NCBI GenBank assembly: GCA_905221145.1
Contig: CAJNCA010000010.1
Span: 1 to 60,470, forward strand
Direction: 5' to 3'
Source of the DNA: a bacterium
Lineage (GTDB): Bacteria; Bacillota; Bacilli; Lactobacillales; Streptococcaceae
Length of the DNA: 60,470 bases
Positions within the stretch are counted from its first letter, which is position 1, and every line of letters begins with the position of its first letter. Under the pieces are notes generated by a model. The model saw only the letters and a program-made list of their open reading frames with translations. It made no database searches and had not been told where the DNA came from. This document shows positions 1 to 8,100 of the stretch, in pieces. A program made the translations under genes and the position numbers.

Positions 1-126
1 TATAGACTATATCGATTACTACAACAACAAACGAATTAAGGTAAAACTAAAAGGACTTAGTCCTGTGCAATACAGAAATAAATCCTTTGAATAAATTAAT
101 TGTCTAACTTTTTGGGGTCAGTACAG
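1..126 (+). mobile_element. 3' end of an IS3-family insertion sequence (cut by window edge)
   Basis: The window opens inside the last 31 codons of an IS3-family transposase. After its stop codon comes a terminal sequence, TTTTTGGGGTCAGTACA at about 109-125, of the kind that forms the right inverted repeat of IS150/IS861-type elements. The other end lies outside the window, so neither the left repeat nor target-site duplication can be checked. The exact right boundary (about 125) is inferred. Confidence 0.7.
2..94 (+). CDS. IS3-family transposase OrfB, C-terminal fragment
   Basis: Partial gene: only the last 30 residues and the TAA stop at 92-94 are inside the window. They read IDYYNNKRIKVKLKGLSPVQ then YR, the hallmark C-terminus of the DDE integrase (OrfB) of IS3-family elements, where the N-N-K-R...L-S-P-V-x-Y-R block closes the rve catalytic domain. 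The enzyme would cut and rejoin the IS ends. Whether the upstream part is intact cannot be seen. Confidence 0.8.
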   Translation: MDYIDYYNNKRIKVKLKGLSPVQYRNKSFE

Positions 127-238
127 TATCAAGGTTCAGGAGATACCGTTTTTCCTTCTTCGGATAAGGAAACAAAAATTTCTTGCTTCATCTATCTGTT
201 AAATTGAGAGATTTCCTCAGAGAAAGACTGTAAGATTT

Positions 239-248
239 TTGATATAAT
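239..248 (+). promoter_or_regulatory. Extended -10 promoter for the DUF389 gene
   Basis: TTGATATAAT: a TGn-TATAAT extended -10 (TATAAT 243-248) with no good -35. It leaves an untranslated leader of about 135 bases before the gene at 391. Apart from the IS remnant and this promoter I see nothing else in 127-390. Confidence 0.55.
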
Positions 249-390
249 GTTAAGGATGGACTGACGGATACTTAAAGTATAATTTTCAACAGAATAACAG
301 GTGAGAATTAAAAATATGTAAGATTGAACAGAAGTCTATCTACCATCATCCATGCAGAAACAAGATTATATGAAATAAAAGGAGTAACCA

Positions 391-1440
391 ATGAACGGAA
401 ACTATTCAACACGTGAATATCGTGAGAAATTATATGATGACCTTCATGTTCGATTAAGAGATACAGTGATTTTGATGTGTGCAATTTTTATTGCCTCTAT
501 AGGATTAAATATGAATTCAACAGCTGTCATTATTGGAGCCATGTTGATTTCCCCTCTTATGACGTCGATTGTTGGACTGGGATTCGGTTTAGCTATTTTT
601 GATACGCGTTTAATCAAGCAATCTTTAGAGGTTTTATTTACTCAAGTATTGGTCAGCTTGCTTGTCTCGACTCTGTATTTTTGGATTTCTCCCTTATCTT
701 ATGCAAGTAGCGAATTGATTGCACGAACCTCTCCAACCATTTGGGATGTTCTCATAGCTATTGCTGGTGGGATAGCAGGTGTAATTGGGTCAAGGAAAAA
801 AGAAGCAAACAATATTGTGCCAGGAGTAGCTATTGCAACAGCTCTAATGCCACCTATCTGTACTGCAGGTTATGGTTTAGCTAATGGAAATGTACGATTT
901 TTATTTGGGGCTCTCTATCTTTTCTTGATCAACTGTGTCTTCATCATGTTAACAAACATTGTTGGAACAAGAATTTTGATGAGGAAATCTCCCTTAAGTT
1001 CATTTAAAGAGCTAAACATTAAAATGAGAATTGGGTTGATATCCTTGATTGTATTATTGATTCTTCCAGCCAGCTATTCAGCAGTAACTCTGACGATAGA
1101 TCAAGCGCGAAAAGAAGGAATCAAACAGTTCGTAGGAAAAGAATTCGCCAATCACACGGTCATTAATCAAGTCTACAAGTCAAGGGACAATGAATTGGTC
1201 TTGACGGTTGTTGGAGATCCGATTTCAGAAGAAGAATTAGAAACGATCCACCAAAAACAAGCCTCTTACGGTATTCAATCTGTCCAATTGAAAGTCAATC
1301 AAGTCCATAATTCGACAAAATTAGATAGTGAGATGACCAAGGAATTTTATGAAACCATTAACAAGTATATCGATCAAAAACTCTCTGAAAAGGATTCACA
1401 AAAAGATCTCGTAAAAGAAAATGAAGCAGACAAGGATTGA
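391..1440 (+). CDS. DUF389-family membrane protein
   Basis: A 349-residue polytopic membrane protein of the DUF389 (TIGR00341) family. The family core is visible at about residues 30-200: a run of hydrophobic helices including VIIGAMLISPLMTSIVGLG, then a glycine-rich AIAGGIAGVIG helix and ATALMPPICTAG. A hydrophilic C-terminal region from about residue 235 follows, ending in a Lys/Glu-rich tail. AAAGGAG lies seven bases before the ATG, so the start is firm. Biochemical function of the family is unknown; a transport role is only a guess. It is a single-gene unit convergent with thrS and shares a terminator with it. The IS remnant lies upstream, but its own promoter at 239-248 separates it. Confidence 0.8.
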   Translation: MNGNYSTREYREKLYDDLHVRLRDTVILMCAIFIASIGLNMNSTAVIIGAMLISPLMTSIVGLGFGLAIFDTRLIKQSLEVLFTQVLVSLLVSTLYFWISPLSYASSELIARTSPTIWDVLIAIAGGIAGVIGSRKKEANNIVPGVAIATALMPPICTAGYGLANGNVRFLFGALYLFLINCVFIMLTNIVGTRILMRKSPLSSFKELNIKMRIGLISLIVLLILPASYSAVTLTIDQARKEGIKQFVGKEFANHTVINQVYKSRDNELVLTVVGDPISEEELETIHQKQASYGIQSVQLKVNQVHNSTKLDSEMTKEFYETINKYIDQKLSEKDSQKDLVKENEADKD

Positions 1441-1584
1441 GGATATTGAACTTTTCTCACTCACGAAAGCAAATCTTAGGAGGATAGCCTATATCCAAAA
1501 GTTAGTGGATAGGAAGGATTGCTGATGAGAATATCATTTGTGGTGGTTTGACCAATCACTACTAGCTCAGATTAAATAAAATAT

Positions 1585-1617
1585 AAAAAGCAACAGCTGA
1601 AATAGTTGTTGCTTTTT
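1585..1617. terminator. Bidirectional terminator between DUF389 gene and thrS
   Basis: AAAAGCAACA...TTGTTGCTTTTT inverted repeat with A-rich 5' and T-rich 3' flanks, so it can end transcription from both sides. The 1441-1650 gap holds nothing else recognisable. Confidence 0.8.
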
Positions 1618-1650
1618 AGGTGGCTAGGATTTTATCCCATGTTTTGTCTC

Positions 1651-3594
1651 TTATTTCTCAACGCGTGATTTGTTGGCGATATCAGCTAGGATAGCTTGAA
1701 CAAAGTCATCAACTGAGACAGTTTGTGTTTCTTTTTGGCCATAACGACGAACGTTGACAGTTCCGTCTTCCATCTCCTTGTCCCCAACGATTAATTGGTA
1801 AGGAATCTTGCTGGTTTGTGAAGCACGAATCTTGAACTGCATTTTTTCATTACGCTCATCTACGTCTGCACGGACACCACGGTCACGGAGTTTCTTAGCC
1901 ACTTCCCAAGCGTAGTCCACGTGTTTTTCGTTAGAAACTGGGATGAGGGTTACTTGGTGTGGTGCAAGCCATGTTGGGAAGGCACCCTTGTAGTTCTCAA
2001 TCAAGATAGCTGTGAAGCGTTCCATAGTTGAGATAACCCCACGGTGGATCATAACTGGACGGTGTTCCTCACCATCAGCTCCGATGTATTTGAGGTCGAA
2101 GCGCTCTGGAAGCAAGAAGTCAAGCTGGATAGTAGAAAGGGTTTCTTCTTTACCAAGGGCAGTCTTAACTTGGATATCCAATTTTGGTCCGTAGAAGGCT
2201 GCTTCGCCCTCAGCTTCAAAGTAGTCAACACCCATTTCATCAAGGGCTGCACGAAGCATAGTTTGGGCATTTTCCCACATCTCATCGTTGTCGAAGTACT
2301 TGTGAGTATCTTGAGGGTCACGAAGAGAGAGGCGGAAGCGGTATTCAGTCAAGTTGAAGTCTTCATAAACATCGATAATCAACTGAAGGGCACGTTGGAA
2401 TTCCTCTTGGATTTGTTCTGGAGTTACAAAGAGGTGACCGTCGTTGAGTGACATTTCACGCACACGTTGAAGACCAGTGAGGGAACCAGATTTTTCGTAA
2501 CGGTGCATCATACCGATTTCAGCGATACGGATTGGCAATTCGCGGTAAGAGTGAACATGGTGTTTGAAGACTTGAATGTGGTGTGGACAGTTCATTGGAC
2601 GAAGGACGAATTCTTCCCCGTCACCCATGTCCATAGTTGGGAACATGTCTTCTTGGTAATGATCCCAGTGACCAGAAGTCTTGTAAAGCTCAACAGAAGC
2701 AAGTGGTGGAGTGTAGACGTGTTGGTAGCCAGAAGCCAACTCCTTATCGACAATATAGCGTTCCAACTCACGACGAATAGTCGCACCATTTGGCAACCAG
2801 AATGGCAAACCTTGTCCTACTTCTTGAGATATCATAAAGAGGTCAAGCTCTTTACCAAGTTTACGGTGGTCACGTTCCTTAGCTTCTTCACGCATTTGAA
2901 GGTAGTTCTTCAAGTCTTTCTTGTCAAACCAAGCTGTACCGTAGATACGTTGCATCATAGCGTTGTCGCTATTTCCGCGCCAGTAAGCACCTGCCACATG
3001 GAGAAGGTGGAAGATTTGGATACGGCCTGTTGATGGGACGTGAGGTCCACGGCAAAGGTCCACGTATTCACCCTGACGGTAGATAGTCAAACCACCCTCG
3101 TCTTCAGAGTGTTCTTCAATCAATTCCAACTTGTAAGGGTCGTTCTTGAAGATTTCACGTGCCTCGTCTTTAGTCACTTCTTCACGGATTGATGGGAAGT
3201 TTTCTTTGACTATCTTTTGCATTTCTTCTTCGATACGAGGAAGGTCTTCGTTAGAGATTTGACCAGCAGTATTGTCAGTATCGTAGTAGAAACCATCTTC
3301 GATAGCTGGACCAACTCCCAAGTGAATGTCTGGGAAAAGGCGACGAGCTGCTTGAGCAAACAAGTGAGCAGCTGAGTGACGCAAGATTGGCAGGGCATCT
3401 TCGTGATCAGGTGTCACGATTTCGATGCTTCCATCTTCAGTGATAGCACGAGTAGTGTCGATGAGTTTGCCGTTGAATTTACCAGCCAAGGCTTTTTTAG
3501 CTAGGGAATTGCTGATAGATTGGGCAATTTCAAAAGTTGTAACGCCAGATTCGAATTCACGAACAGCGCCATCTGGGAAAGTAATGTTAATCAT
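1651..3594 (-). CDS. thrS: Threonyl-tRNA synthetase
   Basis: Class II aminoacyl-tRNA synthetase that charges tRNA-Thr in the cytoplasm; 647 residues, the normal family length. Domains in order: N-terminal TGS domain (MINITFPDG...), editing domain with HSAAHL, catalytic core with RPMNCPHH (zinc ligand Cys and His) and MHRYE (motif 2), and a C-terminal anticodon-binding domain. A longer frame runs upstream to 3726, but that part is the T-box terminator and leader. The ATG at 3594 is preceded by TAAGGAGAACATC and begins the conserved TGS sequence, so I use it. Expression is governed by the T-box leader at 3668-3890: uncharged tRNA-Thr should allow read-through. Confidence 0.97.
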   Translation of the reverse strand: MINITFPDGAVREFESGVTTFEIAQSISNSLAKKALAGKFNGKLIDTTRAITEDGSIEIVTPDHEDALPILRHSAAHLFAQAARRLFPDIHLGVGPAIEDGFYYDTDNTAGQISNEDLPRIEEEMQKIVKENFPSIREEVTKDEAREIFKNDPYKLELIEEHSEDEGGLTIYRQGEYVDLCRGPHVPSTGRIQIFHLLHVAGAYWRGNSDNAMMQRIYGTAWFDKKDLKNYLQMREEAKERDHRKLGKELDLFMISQEVGQGLPFWLPNGATIRRELERYIVDKELASGYQHVYTPPLASVELYKTSGHWDHYQEDMFPTMDMGDGEEFVLRPMNCPHHIQVFKHHVHSYRELPIRIAEIGMMHRYEKSGSLTGLQRVREMSLNDGHLFVTPEQIQEEFQRALQLIIDVYEDFNLTEYRFRLSLRDPQDTHKYFDNDEMWENAQTMLRAALDEMGVDYFEAEGEAAFYGPKLDIQVKTALGKEETLSTIQLDFLLPERFDLKYIGADGEEHRPVMIHRGVISTMERFTAILIENYKGAFPTWLAPHQVTLIPVSNEKHVDYAWEVAKKLRDRGVRADVDERNEKMQFKIRASQTSKIPYQLIVGDKEMEDGTVNVRRYGQKETQTVSVDDFVQAILADIANKSRVEK

Positions 3595-3667
3595 GATGTT
3601 CTCCTTACTTATATTATTGACGAATGTGTTAACCCTATTATGAAAACAGGGACAGAGGATAGTGAAA

Positions 3668-3890
3668 GCTAGAAAAACAAAAAGCGACATCCTCGAAAGG
3701 ACGTCGCAACGTGGTTCCACCTTCATTTATGTTCCTCAAAAGAGAGGGACACCTCTGATTGGCTCTAACGTGGCCACCGTTTTATGTTTTCATAAAAAAC
3801 TCACGAGTAGTATCAGTTTAGGCTTCCTATGCGTTTCCAGCAACCACGCACTCTCTAGTAGAAAGGGACTAAATGACTTGTCTCTATGGA
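3668..3890 (-). promoter_or_regulatory. T-box riboswitch leader of thrS
   Basis: On the minus strand the canonical T-box sequence AGGTGGAACCACG lies at 3722-3710. It is followed at once by a strong terminator hairpin (3707-3684; GCGACGTCC/GGATGTCGC) and a U-run (TTTTTGTTTTT). Upstream, 3890-3760 has paired segments expected of stem I. This is the standard arrangement in which uncharged tRNA pairs with the T-box bulge and stabilises the antiterminator. Threonine ACU-type codons occur in the presumed specifier region (GATACTACTCG), but I did not fold it, so the exact specifier is not assigned. Confidence 0.93.
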
Positions 3891-3892
3891 TT

Positions 3893-3920
3893 ATTATAGC
3901 ATGATTGTGAGATTTTTCAA
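3893..3920 (-). promoter_or_regulatory. thrS promoter
   Basis: On the minus strand TTGAAA (3920-3915), a 16-base spacer, then TATAAT (3898-3893). Its -35 overlaps the stop codon of the upstream minus-strand gene at 3917, so thrS has its own start site immediately after that gene. Confidence 0.85.
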
Positions 3921-4291
3921 GGATTTTGTGAAAGTTTTTTGTTTTTCATTTTTTGTAGGATATGCTTGATACCAATACCGGAAGCCATGCCCATCAGAGC
4001 CAAGGTTTCATAGATTAGCAAGTAAATGAGTATAAACTCACCAAAGGTTATGATAGTAAAGCAAAAAAGCAAACCAATAGTAAGTAACCACAAAATTGAA
4101 AAATAGAATCTGTAGCTATATAGTAACGACACAATGAAGATCACTAGAGGTGTATAGAAGAGAATATTATTTACGTAGAGACTCTTGAGTGTAAGGGAGT
4201 CAGAAACGATTAGTGATAACAACTCATAAAGTGGCCAGTAAAAGAAAAAGATGACCAAATAGTAGGGGAGATGGGAATAGAATCTAGGCAT
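3917..4291 (-). CDS. Small hypothetical membrane protein
   Basis: A 124-residue protein I do not recognise. Four hydrophobic segments are visible at about residues 10-30, 40-58, 62-80 and 82-105, followed by a short basic tail (KMKNKKLSQNP). An upstream GTG (4300) is in frame, but GAGGTG there is itself the ribosome binding site for the ATG at 4291, six bases downstream, so I chose the ATG. It has its own extended -10 promoter and no visible terminator before the thrS promoter, so its transcript may run into the T-box leader. Confidence 0.65.
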   Translation of the reverse strand: MPRFYSHLPYYLVIFFFYWPLYELLSLIVSDSLTLKSLYVNNILFYTPLVIFIVSLLYSYRFYFSILWLLTIGLLFCFTIITFGEFILIYLLIYETLALMGMASGIGIKHILQKMKNKKLSQNP

Positions 4292-4342
4292 GATAATCAC
4301 CTCGTTTTAAAAAACAGATAACTTAGATTTCTTACCATAATC

Positions 4343-4351
4343 ATTATAGCA
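4343..4351 (-). promoter_or_regulatory. Extended -10 promoter of the small membrane protein
   Basis: Minus strand TGCTATAAT (TGn-TATAAT), with a weak TTACTT 17 bases upstream. It stands back-to-back with the rpsO promoter. Confidence 0.7.
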
Positions 4352-4376
4352 TATTTAAAACAAGAAAGTAAATCTG

Positions 4377-4405
4377 TTGACAAAGAAGTTAGTTATTGGT
4401 AGAAT
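4377..4405 (+). promoter_or_regulatory. rpsO promoter and leader
   Basis: TTGACA (4377-4382), 17-base spacer, TAGAAT (4400-4405): near-consensus. The leader of about 85 bases contains a hairpin ACAGG/CCTGT (4443-4460) before AAGGAG, a place where S15 autoregulation would act if present. Confidence 0.9.
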
Positions 4406-4495
4406 AGGGATTGTCGTAAAGACAAATAACTTCTTCTTGGTTACAGGCATGCCAACCTGTCACTCGGATGAAGCCAAATAAAAAGGAGAAACATC

Positions 4496-4765
4496 ATGGC
4501 AATCTCAAAAGAGAAAAAAAATGAAATCATCGCACAATATGCACGTCACGAAGGTGATACAGGTTCAGTAGAGGTTCAAGTTGCTGTCCTTACTTGGGAA
4601 ATCAACCACCTTAACGAACACATCAAACAACACAAAAAAGACCACGCTACTTACCGTGGATTGATGAAGAAAATCGGTCGCCGTCGTAACTTGCTTGCAT
4701 ACTTGCGTAAAAACGACGTTAACCGTTACCGTGAGTTGATCAACTCTCTTGGACTTCGTCGCTAA
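4496..4765 (+). CDS. rpsO: 30S ribosomal protein S15
   Basis: Primary 16S rRNA-binding protein of the small-subunit platform; 89 residues, the standard length. The family signature is clear: [14 protein letters not shown], then [15 protein letters not shown] and [18 protein letters not shown], ending SLGLRR. The start ATG follows AAAAAGGAG at the right distance. It is monocistronic, with a strong promoter at 4377 and a terminator about 100 bases downstream. Codon usage is strongly biased, as expected of a ribosomal gene. Confidence 0.98.
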   Translation: MAISKEKKNEIIAQYARHEGDTGSVEVQVAVLTWEINHLNEHIKQHKKDHATYRGLMKKIGRRRNLLAYLRKNDVNRYRELINSLGLRR

Positions 4766-4791
4766 TCTGCTTTATTTTCCACTTACATTGC

Positions 4792-4853
4792 GTTGTCACC
4801 TTACCTCGATATACTCAAGTATAATCTTCGGTTACGGTTCCTAGCACTGTAAG
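4792..4853 (+). repeat. 62-bp direct repeat, copy 1 (BOX-like)
   Basis: Matches 5102-5163 over 62 bases with four mismatches. It contains the palindrome TATACTCAAGTATA followed by CTTCGGTTACGGTTCCTAG. The order CACCTT...TACTCAAGTA...CGG...TTCCTAG parallels the middle of the BOX element at 19376-19480, so it may be a decayed boxA/boxC relative. Confidence 0.75.
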
Positions 4854-4871
4854 GTAAAATAAACCAGATTT

Positions 4872-4894
4872 TCTCCCTTCGGGGAGATTTTTTT
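4872..4894 (+). terminator. rpsO terminator
   Basis: TCTCCC-TTCG-GGGAGA followed by seven T: a tight UUCG-loop hairpin. It lies just after the first 62-bp repeat. Confidence 0.93.
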
Positions 4895-5073
4895 GTTCAC
4901 TAAAATATTTGTACAATCGTCGGCTTGTCGCCTAGTCTATAAACGTTTTATCCAGCAAGAATCATGATGCTAAGGACGTTAAAAATCCGTATGAAAATAG
5001 GGAAACGACACAGTGTTCGATGAATACAAGGAGTTTCATCTTTTTCACTAGGATTTTAGCTCGAGCTCAAATC
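4895..5073. other. Non-coding spacer, origin unknown
   Basis: About 180 bases between the rpsO terminator and the next hairpin. No open frame with a ribosome binding site and no RNA gene that I recognise. Lying between two copies of a 62-bp repeat and ending with its own terminator, it could be a decayed insertion, but nothing identifies it. Confidence 0.4.
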
Positions 5074-5099
5074 AGCTCTCTATTTTCAGAGGGCTTTTT
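5074..5099 (+). terminator. Orphan terminator in spacer
   Basis: AGCTCTCT-ATTTTC-AGAGGGCT then TTTTTA. No gene directly precedes it, so it is a relic, a second rpsO terminator, or the end of a small RNA starting in 4900-5050. Confidence 0.65.
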
Positions 5100-5101
5100 A
5101 T

Positions 5102-5163
5102 GTTGTCACTTTACCTCGATATACTCAAGTATAATCTTCGGTTACGATTATTAGCACTGTAAG
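5102..5163 (+). repeat. 62-bp direct repeat, copy 2 (BOX-like)
   Basis: Second copy of the 4792-4853 repeat, same length and orientation. Differences are at one base near the start and three in the GGTTCC/ATTATT segment. It lies just upstream of the iron operon promoter. Confidence 0.75.
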
Positions 5164-5188
5164 ACCAACTATATTCATTTTTCTCAGC

Positions 5189-5241
5189 TTGTTCCATTGT
5201 TGAAAATATGGTATACTTTTCATGAGAATTTTCTAAATTTT
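5189..5241 (+). promoter_or_regulatory. Iron ABC operon promoter with CodY-like site
   Basis: TTGTTC (5189-5194), 17-base spacer, TATACT (5212-5217) with TGG just before it. At 5227-5241 AATTTTCTAAATTTT matches the CodY consensus AATTTTCWGAAAATT at 12 of 15 positions. A perfect AGAA-TT-TTCT palindrome overlaps it. The site would lie at about the transcription start, a repressing position. That it binds CodY or an iron regulator is inference. Confidence 0.6.
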
Positions 5242-5266
5242 TAATATTCTATCAAAGGAGGTTTAC

Positions 5267-6313
5267 ATGCTTTCCAAATTTTCTGGAAGCCGACAGGACC
5301 TGCAATTTGTATTGCTTTTAGGTATTTTACTAGGTGTTTTAGGAATTTCCCTCTTTCTAGCAGTTTCAATGGGATCCGTTGCGATTCATCTAGGTGATAC
5401 CTATCGGATTATTTTGAGCAGGTTGGGGTTTCCTCTTGAGGTAGGAGAGGTTTCCAAGTCCACTCTTGCCATTGTATGGAACATGAGATTCCCCCGAGTA
5501 TTGCTAGGTCTGATAGTAGGGTCTGGTCTTTCTATGTGTGGTAGTGTGATGCAGTCTACAGTGAATAATCCCATAGCTGAGCCCTATGTCTTAGGCATCT
5601 CTGCAGGTGCAACTTTAGGGGCAACCTTGAGCATCATTCTTGGTTTAAAATTGATGATTAGCCTTGGCGCTTTTCTTGGAGCTATCTTAGCAACAATTGC
5701 TGTCCTCATCATTGCCTCTATGCAGGGAAGGATGACGACTTCCAGTCTGATCTTATCAGGAACGGTGGTCAACGCTCTTTTTCTAGCATTTTCCAACTTT
5801 ATTATCTCAGTTGGCGCTAATGCGGATAGTGTGATGACCATTAAGTTTTGGACCATGGGCTCGCTCGCTGGGACTTCTTGGGCAGACTTGGTTCTGCCAA
5901 CTATAGTAGTAGGAATGGCCTTTCTATTTTTCTCTACTCAGTATCGTGTTTTTAATGCGATGATGATGGGAGATGAGGCTGCTTTAACTCTGGGGATTCC
6001 CTTACGCTTTTATTGGTATCTTTATGTGACCATGGTGGCTGTGTTGACAGCAGTCTTGGTGGCAACTTGTGGGATTATTGGATTTGTCGGTCTGATTACT
6101 CCTCACTTAGCTCGAGGGTTAGTAGGAACGAATTACAAGAGGCTTTTTCCTGTTGCAACATTGCTAGGTGCCCTCTTTGTCATCTGGGCAGACGTACTCT
6201 CTCGTATCATCATTCCAAACGCAGAGCTTCCTATTGGTATTTTCACAGCCTTAGTAGGTGCTCCCTTCTTTATCTACATTGTTGGAGGTAGGCGAAGGGA
6301 GGTGAGGGTCTGA
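5267..6313 (+). CDS. Iron-compound ABC transporter permease (FecCD family)
   Basis: Membrane subunit of a BtuC/FecCD-type importer; 348 residues with about ten hydrophobic helices. Family motifs are visible: RFPRVLLGLIVGSGLSMCGSVMQ and NPIAEPYVLGISAGATLGA near residues 75-125, and GFVGLITPHLARGLVG near 270-285, which contacts the ATPase. The family carries ferric siderophores, haem or cobalamin. Start: AAAGGAGG seven bases before the ATG. First gene of a four-gene operon (permease, ATPase, binding lipoprotein, esterase); a one-base gap separates it from the ATPase gene. Only one permease gene is present, so it must act as a homodimer. Confidence 0.93.
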   Translation: MLSKFSGSRQDLQFVLLLGILLGVLGISLFLAVSMGSVAIHLGDTYRIILSRLGFPLEVGEVSKSTLAIVWNMRFPRVLLGLIVGSGLSMCGSVMQSTVNNPIAEPYVLGISAGATLGATLSIILGLKLMISLGAFLGAILATIAVLIIASMQGRMTTSSLILSGTVVNALFLAFSNFIISVGANADSVMTIKFWTMGSLAGTSWADLVLPTIVVGMAFLFFSTQYRVFNAMMMGDEAALTLGIPLRFYWYLYVTMVAVLTAVLVATCGIIGFVGLITPHLARGLVGTNYKRLFPVATLLGALFVIWADVLSRIIIPNAELPIGIFTALVGAPFFIYIVGGRRREVRV

Positions 6314-6314
6314 T

Positions 6315-7070
6315 ATGGACTTGATTTGTCAGGATATCCACTTTGGACTAGGAGAGAAAAAAATCTTAAAAGGAGTTTCTCTTAAGGTTGAGGGGCATCA
6401 ATTCCACACGATACTAGGACCAAATGGAAGTGGGAAAACCAGCCTGCTTAAACTCCTCTATCGTCAGGAAAAGGCGGACAAAGGCTTGATAAGCCTAGAT
6501 GGAAAACCTCTTGAACAATGGACAATCAAAGAAACAGCCAAGCAAATGGCGGTCGTCACCCAGTTTAATCAATTGCAGTTTGATTGTACAGTTGAGGAAA
6601 TCGTCTTGCTAGGAAGAACGCCCCATCTCTCTTTTTTACAGAAGGAAAAGGAAAGAGATTATGCCCTCGTTCAAGATGCTCTTGTCAAGGTGGATATGCT
6701 AGAGAAGAAAACTCGTCTCTATTCGTCCCTGTCAGGGGGAGAGAAGCAGCGAGTCTTGTTGGCACGTGCCTTGGCGCAAGAACCGACTCTTTTGCTCCTG
6801 GATGAACCTACCAATCACTTGGATATCAAGTACCAGCTAGACTTGTTGGCCATTGTGAAGGAACTCAAGATAAATGTTCTAGCTGTCCTGCATGATATTC
6901 AACTTGCTTGTCGCTATTCGGATTATCTCTATCTGATGAAAGAGGGGGAAATCCTTTACCAAGGGACTCCAAAGGAGACCATAACCCCTGAGTCATTGCA
7001 AACTGTATACGGAGTTCAAAGTCAGGTTACTTGGACTGAGGATCAGCAAGCCATGATTCACTATTTATAA
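6315..7070 (+). CDS. Iron-compound ABC transporter ATP-binding protein
   Basis: Cytoplasmic ATPase that powers the FecCD-type importer; 251 residues, usual for FepC/FhuC relatives. Walker A GPNGSGKTS at about residue 34, Q-loop VTQF, signature LSGGEKQRV at about 135, Walker B LLLLDEPTNHLD at about 155, and switch His in AVLHD. It starts one base after the permease stop; the end of the permease gene (GGCGAAGGGAGGTGAGGG) supplies the ribosome binding site, suggesting coupled translation. Confidence 0.93.
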   Translation: MDLICQDIHFGLGEKKILKGVSLKVEGHQFHTILGPNGSGKTSLLKLLYRQEKADKGLISLDGKPLEQWTIKETAKQMAVVTQFNQLQFDCTVEEIVLLGRTPHLSFLQKEKERDYALVQDALVKVDMLEKKTRLYSSLSGGEKQRVLLARALAQEPTLLLLDEPTNHLDIKYQLDLLAIVKELKINVLAVLHDIQLACRYSDYLYLMKEGEILYQGTPKETITPESLQTVYGVQSQVTWTEDQQAMIHYL

Positions 7071-7089
7071 GAATGAAAAGGAAAACAAG

Positions 7090-8100
7090 ATGAAAAAAAC
7101 ACTAAGCATTTTACTGGTAACAGTAGCTACCTTAACTTTGGCAGCTTGTGGTAACACTACCACTGAAAAAGCTACGACACAATCAAGCGCAGAAACAAGT
7201 CAAAAGGCTAACGCAGAGACGACTTATCCACTAACGGTCAAAACCTATGATGCTAAGGGAAATGAAGTCGAACAAGTCTTTGACAAGGCACCTGAAAAAG
7301 TTATCACCAACAATCTTTCAACCACTGAAATCTTATTAGAGTTGGGGTTGAAGGATAAAATTGCTGGCATGCTTAACCCTGATAATGCTGTGACGGACAA
7401 ATACAAGGACGCGATTGCGACTATTCCTCAAATCGGCGATAAAAAAACAGTCTCACAAGAGACAGTTCTTTCTTATGAACCAGACTCTTTGATGGGTCGA
7501 AACATGATGTTTTCTGAAAAATCCTTGGGGGCAGTTAGCACTTGGAATGAAAATAAAATCCCAGTCTATACGCAAAAAGCTTCTCTCTCAACGATTCAGC
7601 AAGATTTGGGGAATATCGTAGAAGATGTTAAAAATCTTGGAATGATTTTTAATGTTCAGGACAAGGCTAATGAATACGCAACCCAATTGCAAGCTAAAAT
7701 TGATGCTGTTAAGAAAGCAAACCCAGCAAGCCAAGGTGAAAAGAAAAAGGCTTTGATTATGGTTGCTTATAATGATCAAACCTTTGGTGCCTACAAGTCT
7801 GCTTTGCAAGAAAGCTTGTTGAATCAACTTGGTTATACCAACGTTGCAACGGGAACATCAGGCTTGACCTTGGAAAATCTTGTGTCAATGGATCCTGAGT
7901 TGATTATCTATGTAACCAGCGACCGCAATAAAAAATTGGATGCCAACGCAGTAGAGTTGATGAAGGCAAATGCTGTTTTGGAAGGTGTTCCTGCTATTAA
8001 GAATCAAAAAATCATGACTATCTCTTACGATGAGTTGATGGATTATGGTCCAGCAGTGATTGATTCCCTTGAGAAAATCAATGACTTTATCAATAAATAA
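7090..8100 (+). CDS. Iron-compound-binding lipoprotein
   Basis: Substrate-binding protein of the importer, tethered to the outer membrane leaflet. Residues 1-20 form a lipoprotein signal with lipobox LAAC (Cys20). A Ser/Thr-rich linker then leads to a periplasmic-binding-protein type III fold (Peripla_BP_2, PF01497): ITNNLSTTEILLELGLKDKIAGM at the start of lobe 1 and DPELIIYVT in the usual position. 336 residues. The ligand cannot be read from sequence; the adjacent esterase favours a siderophore. It is not closely like the pneumococcal PiaA, PiuA or PitA proteins as far as I recall them. Confidence 0.9.
   Translation: MKKTLSILLVTVATLTLAACGNTTTEKATTQSSAETSQKANAETTYPLTVKTYDAKGNEVEQVFDKAPEKVITNNLSTTEILLELGLKDKIAGMLNPDNAVTDKYKDAIATIPQIGDKKTVSQETVLSYEPDSLMGRNMMFSEKSLGAVSTWNENKIPVYTQKASLSTIQQDLGNIVEDVKNLGMIFNVQDKANEYATQLQAKIDAVKKANPASQGEKKKALIMVAYNDQTFGAYKSALQESLLNQLGYTNVATGTSGLTLENLVSMDPELIIYVTSDRNKKLDANAVELMKANAVLEGVPAIKNQKIMTISYDELMDYGPAVIDSLEKINDFINK

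Noticed and set aside
2044..3033. Several plus-strand open frames opposite thrS
   Set aside because: They are shadows of a highly conserved synthetase gene; no ribosome binding sites and no recognisable product.
3595..3726. Upstream extension of thrS by 44 codons
   Set aside because: The extension is the T-box and terminator, and the true start has AAGGAG and begins the TGS domain.
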